A stretch of DNA of 64,000 bases from Hysterium pulicare CBS 123377. Its lineage: Eukaryota > Ascomycota > Dothideomycetes > Hysteriales > Hysteriaceae. Position 1 is the first letter of the stretch. Every line of letters begins with the position of its first letter. The notes under the pieces were generated by a model. That model ran no database searches and was not told the DNA's origin. It worked only from the letters and a program-made list of their open reading frames with translations. Positions 11,866 to 25,415 of the stretch are shown here, in pieces. Made by a program: the position numbers and the translations under genes. Location: the NCBI GenBank assembly GCA_000467715.1, contig AJFK01000019.1:52374-116373 (forward strand), in the 5' to 3' direction.

Positions 11866-13577
11866 ATGGCATCCATACTACGAACAGCCGCTCGTGCTCG
11901 TCCATGTGTCCCTCACGCAATTGCTCCAGCGCCTTTCAGGATAACCGCCCCCGCAGTCTCCGTGCAAAGACACTATGCTGCTGCGGCCGCTGCTACCGCC
12001 GTCACTGGTGGCGACGAGCAGCCTTTCTTCCCAGATGAGCCCACAGGACCAACTGTTCATACAGCAATCCCTGGGCCAGAGAGTACGAAGGCAATCGAAA
12101 AGCTGAGCAAGGTCTTCGAGACCCGCAGCTTGAACATGATGGTGAACTACCAGCGAAGCTATGGAAACTAGTAGGATGCAACAGCCCCTTCAATGGCTTT
12201 GCTCACTTTACTGATCACACAAAATAGTATTGCTGATTTAGATGGCAATGTCCTTCTAGACGTGTGAGTCAACCTGGGATTTCCAGACCTAACAACAAGC
12301 TGAATCTCGTGTACAGCTACGCGCAAATCGCCTCTATCCCAGTTGGTTACAACAACGCCTCGCTCCTCCTCGCCGCAACCTCGCCCGAAATGGCGTCTGC
12401 CATCATAAACCGTCCCGCTCTAGGCAACTTCCCACAACATGACTGGGCAGACATTCTCGAAACCGGAATCCTGAAAGTGGCTCCAAAGGGCCTGAACCAG
12501 GTCTTCACAGGCCAAACTGGCTCTGACGCCAACGAACTCGCGTACAAGGCTGCTTTCATGTGGAAGAGACAACACCAGCGCGGTGGTGCGCACATCGAAT
12601 TCACTGCTGAGGACATGTCATCTTCCATGAATAACGCAGAACCGGGAGCCCCATCCCTTTCCATCCTATCCTTTAAGTCCGCCTTCCACGGTCGTCTTTT
12701 TGGTAGTCTGAGTACAACAAGAAGCAAGCCCATCCATAAGCTCGATATTCCCGCCTTTGACTGGCCACAAGCTCCTTTCCCCTCCTGCAAATACCCTCTT
12801 GACCAATACGCGGCTGAAAATGCCGCCGAGGAACAGCGCTGCCTCGACGAGACTGAGCGTCTGATCAAAGAGTGGCATCAACCTCCAGCCGCTGTAATTA
12901 TCGAGCCCATTCAATCCGAGGGTGGTGATAACCATGCATCACCAAACTTCTTCCGCGGTCTGCGTGAACTGACCCGCAAGCACAACATTCTCTTCATTGT
13001 CGACGAGGTTCAAACCGGTGTGGGAGCAACGGGCAAGTTTTGGGCGCATGAACACTGGGGGCTTACAGACCCACCAGACATGGTAACTTTTAGTAAAAAG
13101 GCCCAGACAGCCGGATACTATTTCGGAAACAACGAACTCAAACCAAACAAGCCTTATCGCCAGTTCAACACATGGATGGGTGACCCGGCCCGCGCCCTTC
13201 TCTTCCGCGCAATCATTCGCGAGATTGAACGCCTCAACTTGGTGGAGCACACAGCAGTCACCGGAGAGTATCTCTATGCTGGTATTGACCGACTAGCGCA
13301 GCAATACCCGAAGGAGGTTCAGAACTTGAGAGGAAAGGGACAAGGCACATTTATTGCTTGGGACAGTCCTCGACGTGACCAAGTGCTTAAGACAGCCAAG
13401 ACGGTTGGTGTTAATATCGGTGGAAGCGGGGAGGCGGCTGTTAGGTTGAGGCCCATGCTAATTTTCCAAAAACATCATGGTGAGTGGATAAAATGGCATA
13501 GAATCCGAGAATGATTGCTGACTTTCTGGCCAGCGGATATCCTGCTTGAGAAGCTTGAACAGATCTTCAAGTCTTAA
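11866..13577 (+). CDS. 4-aminobutyrate aminotransferase (GABA transaminase)
   Basis: Four exons give 515 aa: 11866-12170, 12228-12263, 12317-13479 and 13534-13577. Exon 2 is only 36 nt, yet it restores the family stretch GNYIADLDGNVLLDVYAQIA, so the introns are well supported. The enzyme moves the amino group of GABA to 2-oxoglutarate, giving succinate semialdehyde and glutamate, with pyridoxal phosphate as cofactor. Visible features are the cofactor-site block TGQTGSDANELAYKAAF, the Asp of FIVDEVQTGVG, and the Schiff-base lysine in TFSKKAQTAGYY (second Lys, about residue 375). The first 40 residues are rich in Arg and Ala and lack acidic residues, like a mitochondrial presequence. The family is the eukaryotic class-III GABA-T (fungal gatA/UGA1). 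Confidence 0.95.
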
Positions 13578-14305
13578 GTGAAAGGGAGGTTTGCGAATGT
13601 CAGTTGAAATCGGTTGATATCAGAAAGGGGGATTCTGATTTCGTAATGGCGTGGAACAACTTTTTATTTGGGAAAAGCTTGTTACTTTTTTTTCGATAGC
13701 CATTTCCGGGCGAGAAATATGAGCCTTGGTGGTCTAGGTGCCCGATGCCCTTGATAACTATTTTATTTGATGTGAAGTTCCCAAATCTTTTAGTCCGAGA
13801 AAACATAAGCATTCCGATCCTAGGAAATAGGATGAGGTCCCCTCAGTTTCATGCCCTCAAATGGCGTAAGCGTCCTGCACAGAGCTCGATCGGAGTTGCC
13901 CTATAAACTTCGATACCCCTTCGCGTGACTTTCCAAAGTCCACAATAATAATATATTAGCAGGGCCTAAGTAGGTTCTGGGAAACGATGTAGGTCGTGTT
14001 ACACTTAATGCAGTGTTGGACTACCAATCTCTTGTACTGAGCTCTGTCGAGCTTCGTGAGAGTACTTGATGATCCTTGGCGTCGTTTTCGGAAGCTCAGG
14101 TATGCCTCCAGGCGTGAGCTCAGATAAACCTATATGGGTAAATTAACTTTGTGGCGTGGCTTCCCCACATTATACTGCTGAAGCTGATAGTTTCTCAGCC
14201 TGGCTGGCCAGTACGGCAAATACCCTGGGATATAGAGGACTGCCTGATACTTTCGATTCCGCGTTCCTCAATTGTTCACAGTGAACAAATCATGTCCAAT
14301 ACCTC
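13578..14305. other. convergent intergenic region
   Basis: This 0.7-kb stretch lies between the ends of two convergent genes. It is AT-rich near 13660-13790 and holds no open frame with domain-like composition. Confidence 0.6.
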
Positions 14306-14941
14306 TCACCCCCCAAACAGCTCACTCCCTCCTTGATCATCAATCATGCCCAACCACTCCCCTTTCCCCTTCACCCTCCACCCAACCTGCACACTCCCCT
14401 CTTCCATTCCCAAACTGCCCCCGTCAACCCATCCCACCCAACCCCCGACACTGGCCACCACAGCCCCGACGTCTGGTCTGGGGACCCGGATCCACACATC
14501 TTGTTTCTCGATTCGCAGGATATCGATGGAGATGCTGGTTCCTGATTGGCCGAGGAATTGGGCGAGCGGGCGGTGGAGAAGGGTGTGTATTGTGAGGGGA
14601 TCGAGATTGCCTTGTTCGCTCTCGTTTCGTGTGGTATCTCCTAGCTGTTCGGGTTGAGGCCTCGAGGTGGATGTGGTTGCGGATGGATGAGGTTTTGCTG
14701 CCGTCGGCAGGCTGTTGGGCGTGAGGAGTAAGAGGTGGATATATGACCATTGGGGTTTGCGGATTGTGGATTGGTGAAGGATATGCGGTTTCTGATCTTC
14801 TTTTCTCTTGCGCTTTTTCAAGGGTTCTGGTTTTGACGTGGGTGTTGGGTCGGAGGACGTAGTTGTTTGGGCTGTGTTGGAAGGGTTGTTGGAAATTGGG
14901 ATGGAGGATGGATTGGATAGAGGGAGAGCGGATGGGGCCAT
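14306..14941 (-). CDS. Pop8-like RNase P/MRP protein subunit
   Basis: Single exon, 211 aa from the ATG at 14941. An upstream in-frame ATG at 15130 would add 63 basic residues that look like translated leader, so the internal start is preferred. Residues 1-60 are Ser/Pro/Thr-rich with a Lys/Arg patch (KKRKRK). A compact domain follows, starting at KPQWSYIHL and including LDPLTIHTLLHRPLAQFLG and DVWIRVPRPDVGAVVASVGG. This matches the small alpha/beta fold of the Pop5/Pop8 group: one aromatic-rich strand, a helix opening with a T-x-x-x-L pattern, then two strands around IRV. Pop8 is a protein subunit of nuclear RNase P and RNase MRP, which process tRNA and rRNA precursors. The call rests on pattern, not a search; another Pop5-like protein is possible. 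Confidence 0.55.
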   Translation of the reverse strand: MAPSALPLSNPSSIPISNNPSNTAQTTTSSDPTPTSKPEPLKKRKRKEDQKPHILHQSTIRKPQWSYIHLLLLTPNSLPTAAKPHPSATTSTSRPQPEQLGDTTRNESEQGNLDPLTIHTLLHRPLAQFLGQSGTSISIDILRIEKQDVWIRVPRPDVGAVVASVGGWVGWVDGGSLGMEEGSVQVGWRVKGKGEWLGMIDDQGGSELFGG

Positions 14942-15696
14942 TCTACGGCTTGAGCGGCCGTGGAGAGGTTGTTGCGAGACACGGTAATGTGAGCGGGTGC
15001 CTAGGTAGGTAGAAAGAGAGAGGCGTGGGAGCTTGAGGCTCAAGTAATGCGGGGCAATCTTCGGCGAGGTTGATTTCTTGGCTCTGGACTCGGCTTGGCT
15101 GCCCCGCCGTCTCTCACTCCCTTTTCCCAAGCCCCGTGGTTCATCGACATCTTGCCTGTCGCTTTGGCATGCAAGGATTCAACAACCACATTTCTCATCC
15201 AAATCTCATCTGAAGCGTGTCTTCTCCCCGAGCAAGGAGACGAAGCACATTCCAGTCTTTGTGTTGCACTACACGTCTTAATATTCTAAGAGAGCTCTTG
15301 GCATGCTGCATGGCATCCATAATCTTGGATAAATCTATCTCTTTGTAAGCTATGCACCGCAAGGGTGAGCTACCTCAACAGCTATGTACCGAGCGCCTAG
15401 AGACCTGTAGATCAGGCCTTATCGCCGCAGGTGGAAAAACATACACGAAGAAGCTGGAGAATATGGTATGTACCGAAAGCTCACAGGGGGTATAATCTGC
15501 TTAGGAAGGCAAGGACAAAAACAAACAAATGAGAAGAGCCAAAAGAAGAAAAAAAAGATGTCCACCCTATGCCTTTTCTGTACCATGCCAAAACGCCTTG
15601 CAGGAAAAACACAAAATGAAAATGTGACCCTGGGATACCACACCATGAATGACTCCAGCACCGAAAGCAAAGATAAAACCGCCGCTGTAAAACCGA
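14942..15696. other. tandem intergenic region
   Basis: This stretch holds the promoter of the Pop8-like gene and the 3' end of the coiled-coil gene. Short frames on the plus strand lack recognisable features. A purine-rich tract lies near 15515-15560. Confidence 0.55.
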
Positions 15697-18600
15697 TCAA
15701 CGTGAGAATCCCTTATTCCAATCGGGCAGATAGGCCGGATTGGCAAGATTGTTGTTGACGGTCTCTACCACAACCTGCAATCGGGAAACGCTCCTCATGG
15801 TCCCATGGTACTGGTTGGACAACTTGTCAATACTTTCGCTGTGTGTCTTAACCTCCGTCTTGACAAGGTCAAGGCTTTCCGTCACAGCTTTGAGCTGCTT
15901 ATCGGAGGCAGATTTAATTGCCTCGTCTGCGGACTCTCGGGTGGTCTTCTTATCCTCGAAATGCTCGCTCAATGTCTTAACCTTGACTTGGAGATCCGCA
16001 ACCTTGGAATTGATTGACGTGTCGTTTGCCGTACCAGAATTCATTTTGAAGTACTGCATTTCGTCCTTTACATCCGCAACTCTCATACCAAACTGATCGA
16101 CTTTCGTTTCGGCGCGTTGAGCTTGAGCAGCTGTGCCTGCCATCTCCGTGATCAAGTTACTCCACCTCCCTTCGATATTCGAAAGATTTTGCCGCAGTGT
16201 ATCCACATCCTGCCGCATTTGCTGTAGCGCTGCCAGGAAATTCGGTGCATTGGGATACATATGCTGGATCTGATGTACCATTTGTCGGGTAAGCTCTTCG
16301 GTGGTGAGATTGTTGTATTGCGCTTGCAACACGATGATGGCTTCTGCGTGGGCATTTGTTCGATCGAAGAGTTCTTTGACTGGCGACAGGTGCTCAACTT
16401 GAAGGAGTCGCTTACCCAGATCGCTCATGTCTTTTTGAATGCTATTGATACGTTGGCCAACCTGAGAATTCGCCCAGGCATCGATGTTTTGTAGCTGTTG
16501 TTGAGGCGATGAGATGCCATTTAGACCGTGTTGTGAAGGGAGAATGTGCCCGATAGGCACACTATAGGGCGACTGCGGGGCGGGAGGTCTCTGATAAGTT
16601 GAGGCATTCGATAAGTTCGGAGACTGAGGCTGCGATTGCGGCTGCGAGCGTCGTAGCATTGCTACAACCTTCTCCAACTCGGATGCCTTATTCATTAATG
16701 TGTCTGCTGTATTTTTCGCATCCTCACCGTCAGCCTTAAGCTGCTCCTGGATTTTCCTTAAATGTGCCTCGAACCCTTCTCGCAAGGTTGCAAACTGCTC
16801 GTTGAGATCGCCGGGCAAATTATTCAAAACGTCCAAGTCTATTTGCACTTGGACAAGCTGTTCAGCTAGGTACTGCACCTTAGAGTCGACTTCAGAGCCC
16901 TCGCCTGTGGTATTCGCTGTTGGTGTGGAAGTAACCAATGAACGTCTTCGCTCAACTTGTTGAAGACGGTTTTGGATATCGTGGAACTTGTTCTCGATCA
17001 CTCCTTTATGCTGCTGGTCGTTATTCAAACGGCCCTCGAGTCCTCCTAAGCGACCATTGACGGCCCCCTCAACAATCTTTATCCGCTCTTCAAACCTGTT
17101 CTCGATCGTTCCTGTATGCTGATGGTCGTTGTTCAGACGGTCCTCGAGCCCTCTTAAGCGACCATTCACAGCCCCCTCAATAGTCTTTATCCGCCCTTCA
17201 AACCTGTCCGATGCTATGTTGAACCTATTCTCGTATACCTTATCGTTGGCGTCCACTACTTTCTCCAGTTTACCATTGAATTCTTCCCGTAGACTCTCAA
17301 TGCCGTCACGGTTGGGTTTCAATGCATTAAGCATTTCATCCTGCCGTGTCTTCAATGCTTGGAGATTCTTTTCCACTTCGGAAGTGCTTTCTAGGATCAT
17401 CTGGCGCACCTTCTCTTTGTCTGGATACATGTCGGTGCCCAAGCTCTGAGTGTTTTTGTCCGTATCCCGTCTTAGTATCTCGTTCTCTTTTTCAAGTTTT
17501 TCGAGTTTTTCAATGGAGGGCTGGACCACGGATAGGAGTTCCTCGTGGCGTACCCTAGCGCTTGTCTTGATCTCCGCTATTTGGGCTTTCATGCCATTGG
17601 AATCGGATTTACATCCTTGTAGATGCATTTCCAATTTGTCTCCTATACTTCGGGTTTTCTCTAGATTGAATTTGAAATCTTCTGTCAATCGGTCGTGGTT
17701 GTCCCGTTCGTCATCGCGGTATTCTCTAATTCGACTATCTTGTTCATCGAGCTGATTCCATGTCTTATTAAAGTTATCCTTGAACTCTTTATGTTCGTCA
17801 CGGAGACGGGTCTCCTCCTGTCCCAGAGCCTGTCCCAGACGTTTGGTCTCTACCATCAACGAAGGAACGTGTTTGACATGGCCAATCACTGATTTGAGAT
17901 CTGAAATTTCCTTCATGAAAGAAGCCACGCGTAGCTCTCCCGTCTGGGCTTTCAAGGAGAAGACGTCCTTGGTGATCTGGCTCATTTGGCTTTCCAGGAC
18001 CCGGACCCTATTCTGAAGATGCTTTTTCTCGTCTTCTAATTTTCTGTTGTCATCCTGAAGACACTTGAGTTCACTCTCTTTGTCCCGAAGACTATCTCTC
18101 CTCTCAAGTGTTCCGTGTGTTCCGTTGTTATTAATAGGTGTTGATATTGCGCCTGAATTAGCAACATTAAAACAACTGAACGTTTGAGCAAAAGCGACCT
18201 GAAGATCGCCCAAGGCTTTGTCATATAGGTCATCCGTTTCTTTGAGAGCCTTCTCAGCTTTCAACTTGTTTTCTTCTGCTGTTTCTGACAGAGATGGGAA
18301 TCCGCGAAAGATCTTTTTCCCTTTGTCGACGTCTTCCTGTCGCAATCGCAACTCTTGCTCAGTAACTTCGCTTCTGTATTTAGCTACAGTAGCTGTGGTT
18401 AAGATGGACGCAAAATTTTTCAACTGTTCGTTCCATTTTTCATTGCCACCTTCTGCCGATGCAGATAGAACTAAGGAGGGAGCTGCTGTTCGAAACATTT
18501 GAGCCACAGGAGCAATCCCTTGAGGCGTGGACGCTCCACTGCCGGTCGTCCTTGGCCCAGCGTAAGGGACAACATCTGTATTGATCGAGGATGGAGATGG

Positions 18601-19056
18601 TAACGTCTTAGGTGCTTGCCCTGCTTCTGAGAGATGCAAATCCGAGCCTACGCTTTTGTCCATCTGGGGTGTTTCACCTGCAAATTTAATGTTCATCGCC
18701 TTCGGCTTAGCTGCTCCATGAAGCGGAGCTCGATCTAGAGACTCTCTGCGATCAGCTGAGCCCCTACGATCTCCCACATAGTCATGTATAGGATAGCGGT
18801 CTGGCCCATCCGGATTGTTGGATAGTGACCCTTTCCTCGAGGGAGGATGTATATAATGCCGAGGTATTGGGCTTCGGGGAGAAGCATACTAGACAACGAA
18901 GGAGGTCAGGTTAGCCTCCATTTGGAAAAACTATCATCCTCAGGTGAAGAAACTCACCTTATCGGAGCCATCGCGTGGACTCTCTATCGGCCTTGTCCTC
19001 TTGTCATAATTGTCTCTAGTCCAGTCGGACGAGTGAGGCCTTTTCCTACTGCTCAT
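15697..19056 (-). CDS. large coiled-coil protein of unknown function
   Basis: Two exons give 1096 aa: 19056-18958 and 18888-15697, joined across a 69-nt GT-AG intron. Exon 1 supplies the only good ATG (MSSRKRPHSSDW); the second exon has no ATG near its 5' end. Residues 1-200 are basic, Ser/Pro-rich and probably disordered. From about residue 200 to the end the sequence is rich in Glu, Lys, Gln and Leu with heptad-like spacing and few prolines, apart from a Pro/Gln-rich linker (QPQSQPQSP) near residue 780. It would form long coiled coils with at least one hinge. A perfect-length tandem duplication of 36 residues lies at about 594-666. I recognise no enzymatic domain. The family is unknown to me; a scaffold, nuclear or cytoskeletal role is possible but not shown. 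Confidence 0.85.
16991..17206 (-). repeat. in-frame 2 x 108-bp tandem duplication
   Basis: Two adjacent units, 16991-17098 and 17099-17206, are alike along their whole 108-bp length. Each encodes a 36-residue coiled-coil segment containing EGAVNGRL and RLNND. Differences are scattered substitutions with no indels, so the duplication is fairly recent and has kept the frame and the coiled-coil period. Confidence 0.9.
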
Positions 19057-20001
19057 TGTATGCTGGCCGTCGCGACCCTCTGGAGGATTGATTGAAGTAG
19101 AGGGTGAGCCGACCAAGGTATTGTTACTGGGGATAGGAATAAGTGAGTGAGTTGGTTCGACCGTCGTAGACGTGAAGCAGTGTTAAACAGAGGTTGAGTT
19201 GAGTAGATGAGCTGCAAAGTAGGAGCCCAGAAGATAAGTTTCAGTGATGTTCGCAACTTATATTGTACAATTAGACCGATACTTTCAAAACACGCCAGAC
19301 TGCAGAAATAAAATGTCTTGCACATACCCTTGACCCTTGATGGCAAATCCATCAGACGACCAACTGAGTGGCGGATAGGGTGGGCGTGAACCTTCCTCGC
19401 GTTTGTGCCCATGCATTACCACCTCTGCAATTGACTCGAAGCAGCATTCACATGTGCTGGGCAGAGGCGGAAGCGAATTGGTTTGACCGCTGTCTGGGCC
19501 GATTTGCTGTCTAGGTAGCCGCGGAGGTCAAGGTAGAGGACGTGCAAGTCGGAAGTTATAGAGAAATTGGGCAGGGGAGACGGCGGTGTGACTCTGGGAG
19601 GTGGTCCACGGGTAGAGGTTCAAGAGTGGTGGGACGAAGGGTGGTAGCACGATGCACGTTTCCGAGCGTCGATGGCACAACAGATGACTATGGTGAGTCG
19701 GGGCAAGTAGAAAAGAGGGCGAGTAGGATTTGAGGTGGCACAGCAGCACCGAGAGCCAACTGCAGTGTCTCGGAGGGAGGTGTGTTGGAAATGGGGGAGT
19801 CAGGCAGCGTGAAATGCGCCCGCTTCCACAAAAGAATGCGCCCATCGTCATTTGAGTTTAGTTTTCAGGGAGGGAGCTCCCCTTTCGCTTAGGTATCGGA
19901 GGCCTGGGCGTGGGTCAAGCTCCCGTCACGGAAAACAGAACATGCAACATCAAGGAGCAATCACAACTCACCCTTTCTCCTTCCCGTCTCTCTGAATCAT
20001 C
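19057..20001. other. divergent promoter region, coiled-coil gene and RVB2
   Basis: About 0.95 kb separates two divergently transcribed genes, so it should hold both promoters. Overlapping short frames on both strands show no domain-like features. The last 80 bp before RVB2 are pyrimidine-rich. Confidence 0.6.
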
Positions 20002-21533
<1,532 letters not shown>

Positions 21534-23705
21534 GCAGACTGTGTTTCTTCTTCGTTGGGCGCACTTGGTCTGGTCAAGGCAAGCGTTCGGGATAGATTAG
21601 GTAGCTTTTATCCTGGGCTCGAGGCAAATTTTTTGCTAAGTATGTAATATTAGCGGCATCAATGTCACGGAATACCCACGCCCAGTTTCCTCAAAGGACT
21701 TAAATCGAGGTCCGTTATTAAATTTTTCGTGTCTTTTCTATAGTCTACAGTTTAGAGATAGGTTTGTAAGATAAATTTGAGGTGAGCGAAACGGACCTTC
21801 ATCATGTTATGCCCGTTTACCAAGCTCAAATACATCCTCGCATCCTCCTCAGACAATTACTGTAAGCCTAAATTTCATGTTTCCTACCTATATTAAACTA
21901 AGTAGGTATTGTCAGGCTTCTATTAACCTGACTCGGGGTGCGGAAATCAATGTGCGGACGAATGCAAAGCCCGAATGATCTATGCGAAATTTGGGGAAAG
22001 GGCCTGATATAGGGACCTATAGCTTAAGAGTTTTAGATAGTAGTCCTTGTCTTAGAGGGGCTGTCTACATAGAAAAAAAATATTTCTTCAAGATATGATT
22101 GTAAGTACCGCATATGAGTTATTTTGACGTGGAGAGTTTGTACTGTGTATTCTACGTACGCATGAGCTTTCTCACCATGCGCACTTGTGTGCAGTGCAAA
22201 GTCTTGCCTTTTCATCGAGTTCCTAATACCTTTTCAATTTACTCCAGTATCGCAAGTATTGGTGTTATTATTGTCCATCCATGGCGTACGGTGCAACAGT
22301 GTTGACTCCTCACTAACCCCTTCGTCAACAGTACTTCTTTTCCTCGCATCCATTCACAGCCAATATCTCTGCATCATCGATTTCTTAGCTGCACTGGACC
22401 CTTGATCTCTGAGTCGCGTAATAACATTAGCGGACAACCATACTCCTGGTTGGTTGCCTGATATTCAGGTCGTGTGGTGTGCTGCGGCACTAAAAAAATC
22501 TCCGGCGCCACGAAAAATGAACGGGCCCCTCGTGCCCCTGCACACGTACACAGCAGTGCGTAATCAGTAGAAGATTAAGGAACATCCCCATCCTATCTGG
22601 AGGATGGGCTTGTTCCGGCATTGGTTTTGATGTGAGATGAGGGGGGAAGGAGGAAGGAAGCAGAGGTTATTGTTAAGAAGTGATGAAACGGGATACGAGT
22701 TAGTTTGTAGGAACGAGGGACGGAGTGACGCTGTGTTGAAAGCCGAGTAGGAATACCTGTCCGACAGAAGATTGATTGGAGAAAGGAGGACGATGCCGTA
22801 CCTGCTCTGCATGCAGTGGTTCCTTGTACAGTAAGTATTTCGCCAACGCGCGGTATATGGAAACAACAAACAGCCTTGGGATATTCGTACCCTGTTCTAC
22901 ACAGTATTGGCGCTGACAGATGTGAGAATAAAATGGGTATGGGTTGCCTTAGGTGCGTTCCAAGGTTGAGGTTCAGTTGATAACGCGTAATCGTACTCGG
23001 CATCTCCACCCCGTAATCTGATCGCCAAGACCTTAGGGATGCAAAAGCTATACCCAGGGCAGCTATTCACGGGAGGCTTTGCCCTGGTACGCGCGGCGTC
23101 ATCGCAGGGTTGGAAGTCCTGTCGAACCGGAATGGAGGGCCCACCGGCAACAACGGCTCAAACCATGCCCCAAACCATGATGGAATAACTGACCGATTCT
23201 TGCTTTTCGCGCCAGCAAATGGGAAAGGGGACGTCGCGTGTTCTATTCCCAACTTTAGCGGTGGCGCCGAAGCAATAATGAACATACATGCCAATGCAAG
23301 CTAAGATGCCCGTGGATACCTCCCACGCCCGTCTCGCACCCTACAAGATCTCACGATAGCCCTCCATCTCCCCTTCTTTCCGCTTACTTTCGCCTTCCTA
23401 CTACTTCGATAGCCGCAGTTGTCTCGTTTGTCACCACCGTCATTTCCCAACTCCAGTCGCACTCGGCTCTCCACCATTAGTGAATCAGTCCGGTCGGTTG
23501 AGCACGCGAGCAGTAATACATCGCATTTTCATTTTTGGACACACTCGAGGATTGGCTTTTCAACTTCGACTCTCCATTGCATTCGATCCGGGCAACGAGA
23601 ACTCCGACATATCCATTGAGTCGCTACATCCTCCCTCCGATATCAAGGCTTCCGGCGTCTTCCTGTCTCACATAAGGCCATAACTCTTCCGTTCAAACTC
23701 AGGAT
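21534..23705. other. 2.2-kb intergenic region
   Basis: No recognisable gene. Positions 21600-22100 are AT-rich. Several minus-strand frames at 22560-23300 overlap one another and have random composition. The last 350 bp are C/T-rich, consistent with a long leader for the LicD gene. Confidence 0.5.
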
Positions 23706-24836
23706 ATGAAGATTCGGCAGTATGCAACAATACTCGCCTCAGCGTCTGTTTGCGCCCTCGCGGTAGCGGCTCCAGCACCATCGCCTCCGGAAGAATTATC
23801 ATCAGGCTCATCCGAGGAGAGAGAAATGCCAGAGCAACGGCTAGATCCTGAAAACACCAAGTATTTCCGTGAGTTTAAAAAAATCTATCCGATACCGCCA
23901 ACCAATTCAAAGCTAATTATGTCCCAGATGAACCTGGGTATGCATAACATCTCTGCAGATGCGATATATGACTCCATTTAGGCTGATTGATCCAACAGTG
24001 GCGATGATATCCTTGGTCACTATGACGTCCGTTATTTCCATGGTGTAGTCTCGTACGACGAGAGGACAGATACCTTAACGCACATGATCCGAGCATACTT
24101 GAATTGGTTTAGAGAGCAGGGTTTGGATACTTGGATAGCTCACGGGACATTACTTGGGTGGTGGTGGAATGGGAAGGTATGACCGGGGTTGCTATTGGAT
24201 AGGCTTAATGGCGCTAATATCGATGCAGATGCTTCCCTGGGATTGGGACGTTGATACTCAGGTATCTGGCGTAACGCTGGATTACCTCGGACAGCACTTT
24301 AATCGGACCATCAACCACTACGTCTCTGAAGACAAGAAGGTCAAACGCGATTATCTGTTGGATGTGAATCCTTGGATATGGCAGCGCGAGCGCGGTGACG
24401 GCATGAATATCATCGATGCGCGGTGGATAGACATCCGGAACGGTCTTTACATCGATATCACTGGACTTAGCGAGACGCATCCTGACGTTACTCCTGGAGT
24501 TTGGAGCTGCAAGAATTACCACCGCTACCAGACTAGCGACCTATATCCAATGCGGGAGAGCATCTATGAAGGGGTCCCGGCAAAAATTCCTTATGCATAC
24601 GATAAGATTCTGGTCGAAGAGTACCAGCCCAAAGCGCTTGTAGTAACTGAGTACGAAGGGTATGTAGTATGTTTCTGCATCTTGTTAACCATTAGCTGAT
24701 TCACTGTAGACATGTATGGGAACCTAGCATGAAAGAATGGGTTAAAACACAAGCACAAATCCAAAGGGAGCAAAAGGAGGCAGAAGAAAAAACCAAACTG
24801 CTGGAGGAAGAAAAGGCTAAGAAAAAAACCGAGTAA
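23706..24836 (+). CDS. secreted/lumenal LicD-family protein
   Basis: Five exons give 302 aa: 23706-23868, 23928-23937, 23999-24176, 24229-24659 and 24710-24836. Exon 2 is just 10 nt; with it the protein reads KYFHEPGGDDILGHYD, and without it the frame breaks. Residues 1-21 form a signal peptide (basic start, hydrophobic core, AVAAPA cleavage-like end). The LicD domain follows, with a conserved start around THMIRAYLNWFREQGLDTW, the glycine-rich HGTLLGWWWNGK, and an acidic metal-type motif WDWDVD (Asp122, Asp124, Asp126). LicD proteins transfer phosphocholine or, in fungi (Mnn4/Fkp-like group), are linked to mannosyl-phosphorylation of glycans; which reaction applies here cannot be read from sequence. 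The C-terminus is a Lys/Glu-rich helix ending KAKKKTE. Confidence 0.85.
23928..23937 (+). other. 10-nt microexon of the LicD gene
   Basis: The stretch is flanked by CCCAG upstream and GTATGC downstream. Joining it to neighbours gives in-phase codons for H-E-P-G. Skipping it shifts the frame, because 10 is not a multiple of three. Confidence 0.75.
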
Positions 24837-25415
24837 TCGATGCTCGCTCTACTGGATATCATGCTTTCAACGTTTTTCCTTGCTGCATTGTCGTTTTGGA
24901 TAAACGCATTTTGGGCGTGAGCATTTTCACGGCGTTCTGGATTTGCATCAAGAGGATTGGATGTGACTTTCAAAGACTGGCATGGCTTCTAAGGCTGCAT
25001 CACTTGTTGGATTTTTGGCAGCATGATTGATACCCCAATACCTTACTCCAGCTTCCCTTATCTCGCTTGGGGATGTCATTGAGAAACTATTCATAATCGT
25101 ACCAACGTTCTCATACTGACTGAAGTGACATATTACACTATCGATGAGCCTGATATTGTCAGCTAGGAGTGTAAGGAATCATGATTTCAGTTTCAATTGT
25201 GTATGTACTGTACTTGCTTCGGAGTAGAAGTTGTACCTAGGTAGACAGTTGGTCGGGTCTTGGCAAGCGCGTATGACAAATCTGGTTGATGGCGAATGGT
25301 AGAAGCCTTGCGAACGTCAACGAAGTCAGCCATATAATATATTCCCATCCAACATCCACGATGGAGCTAACACTCGCAAACCAACATACATCAGTTCGGC
25401 GTAGGAACCATCATC
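24837..25415. other. tandem intergenic region
   Basis: This 0.6-kb stretch holds the 3' end of the LicD gene and the promoter of the WLM gene. A sequence TATAATATATTC at about 25333-25345 is a TATA-like candidate about 75 bp before the start codon. Nothing else is evident. Confidence 0.55.

Noticed and set aside
12171-12316. apparent frame break in the GABA transaminase gene
   Set aside because: It is explained by two introns flanking a 36-nt exon that restores the conserved sequence; no frameshift is needed.
14941-15130. 63-residue N-terminal extension of the Pop8-like protein
   Set aside because: The added segment is basic and low in order, probably leader sequence. The internal ATG gives a length closer to the family.
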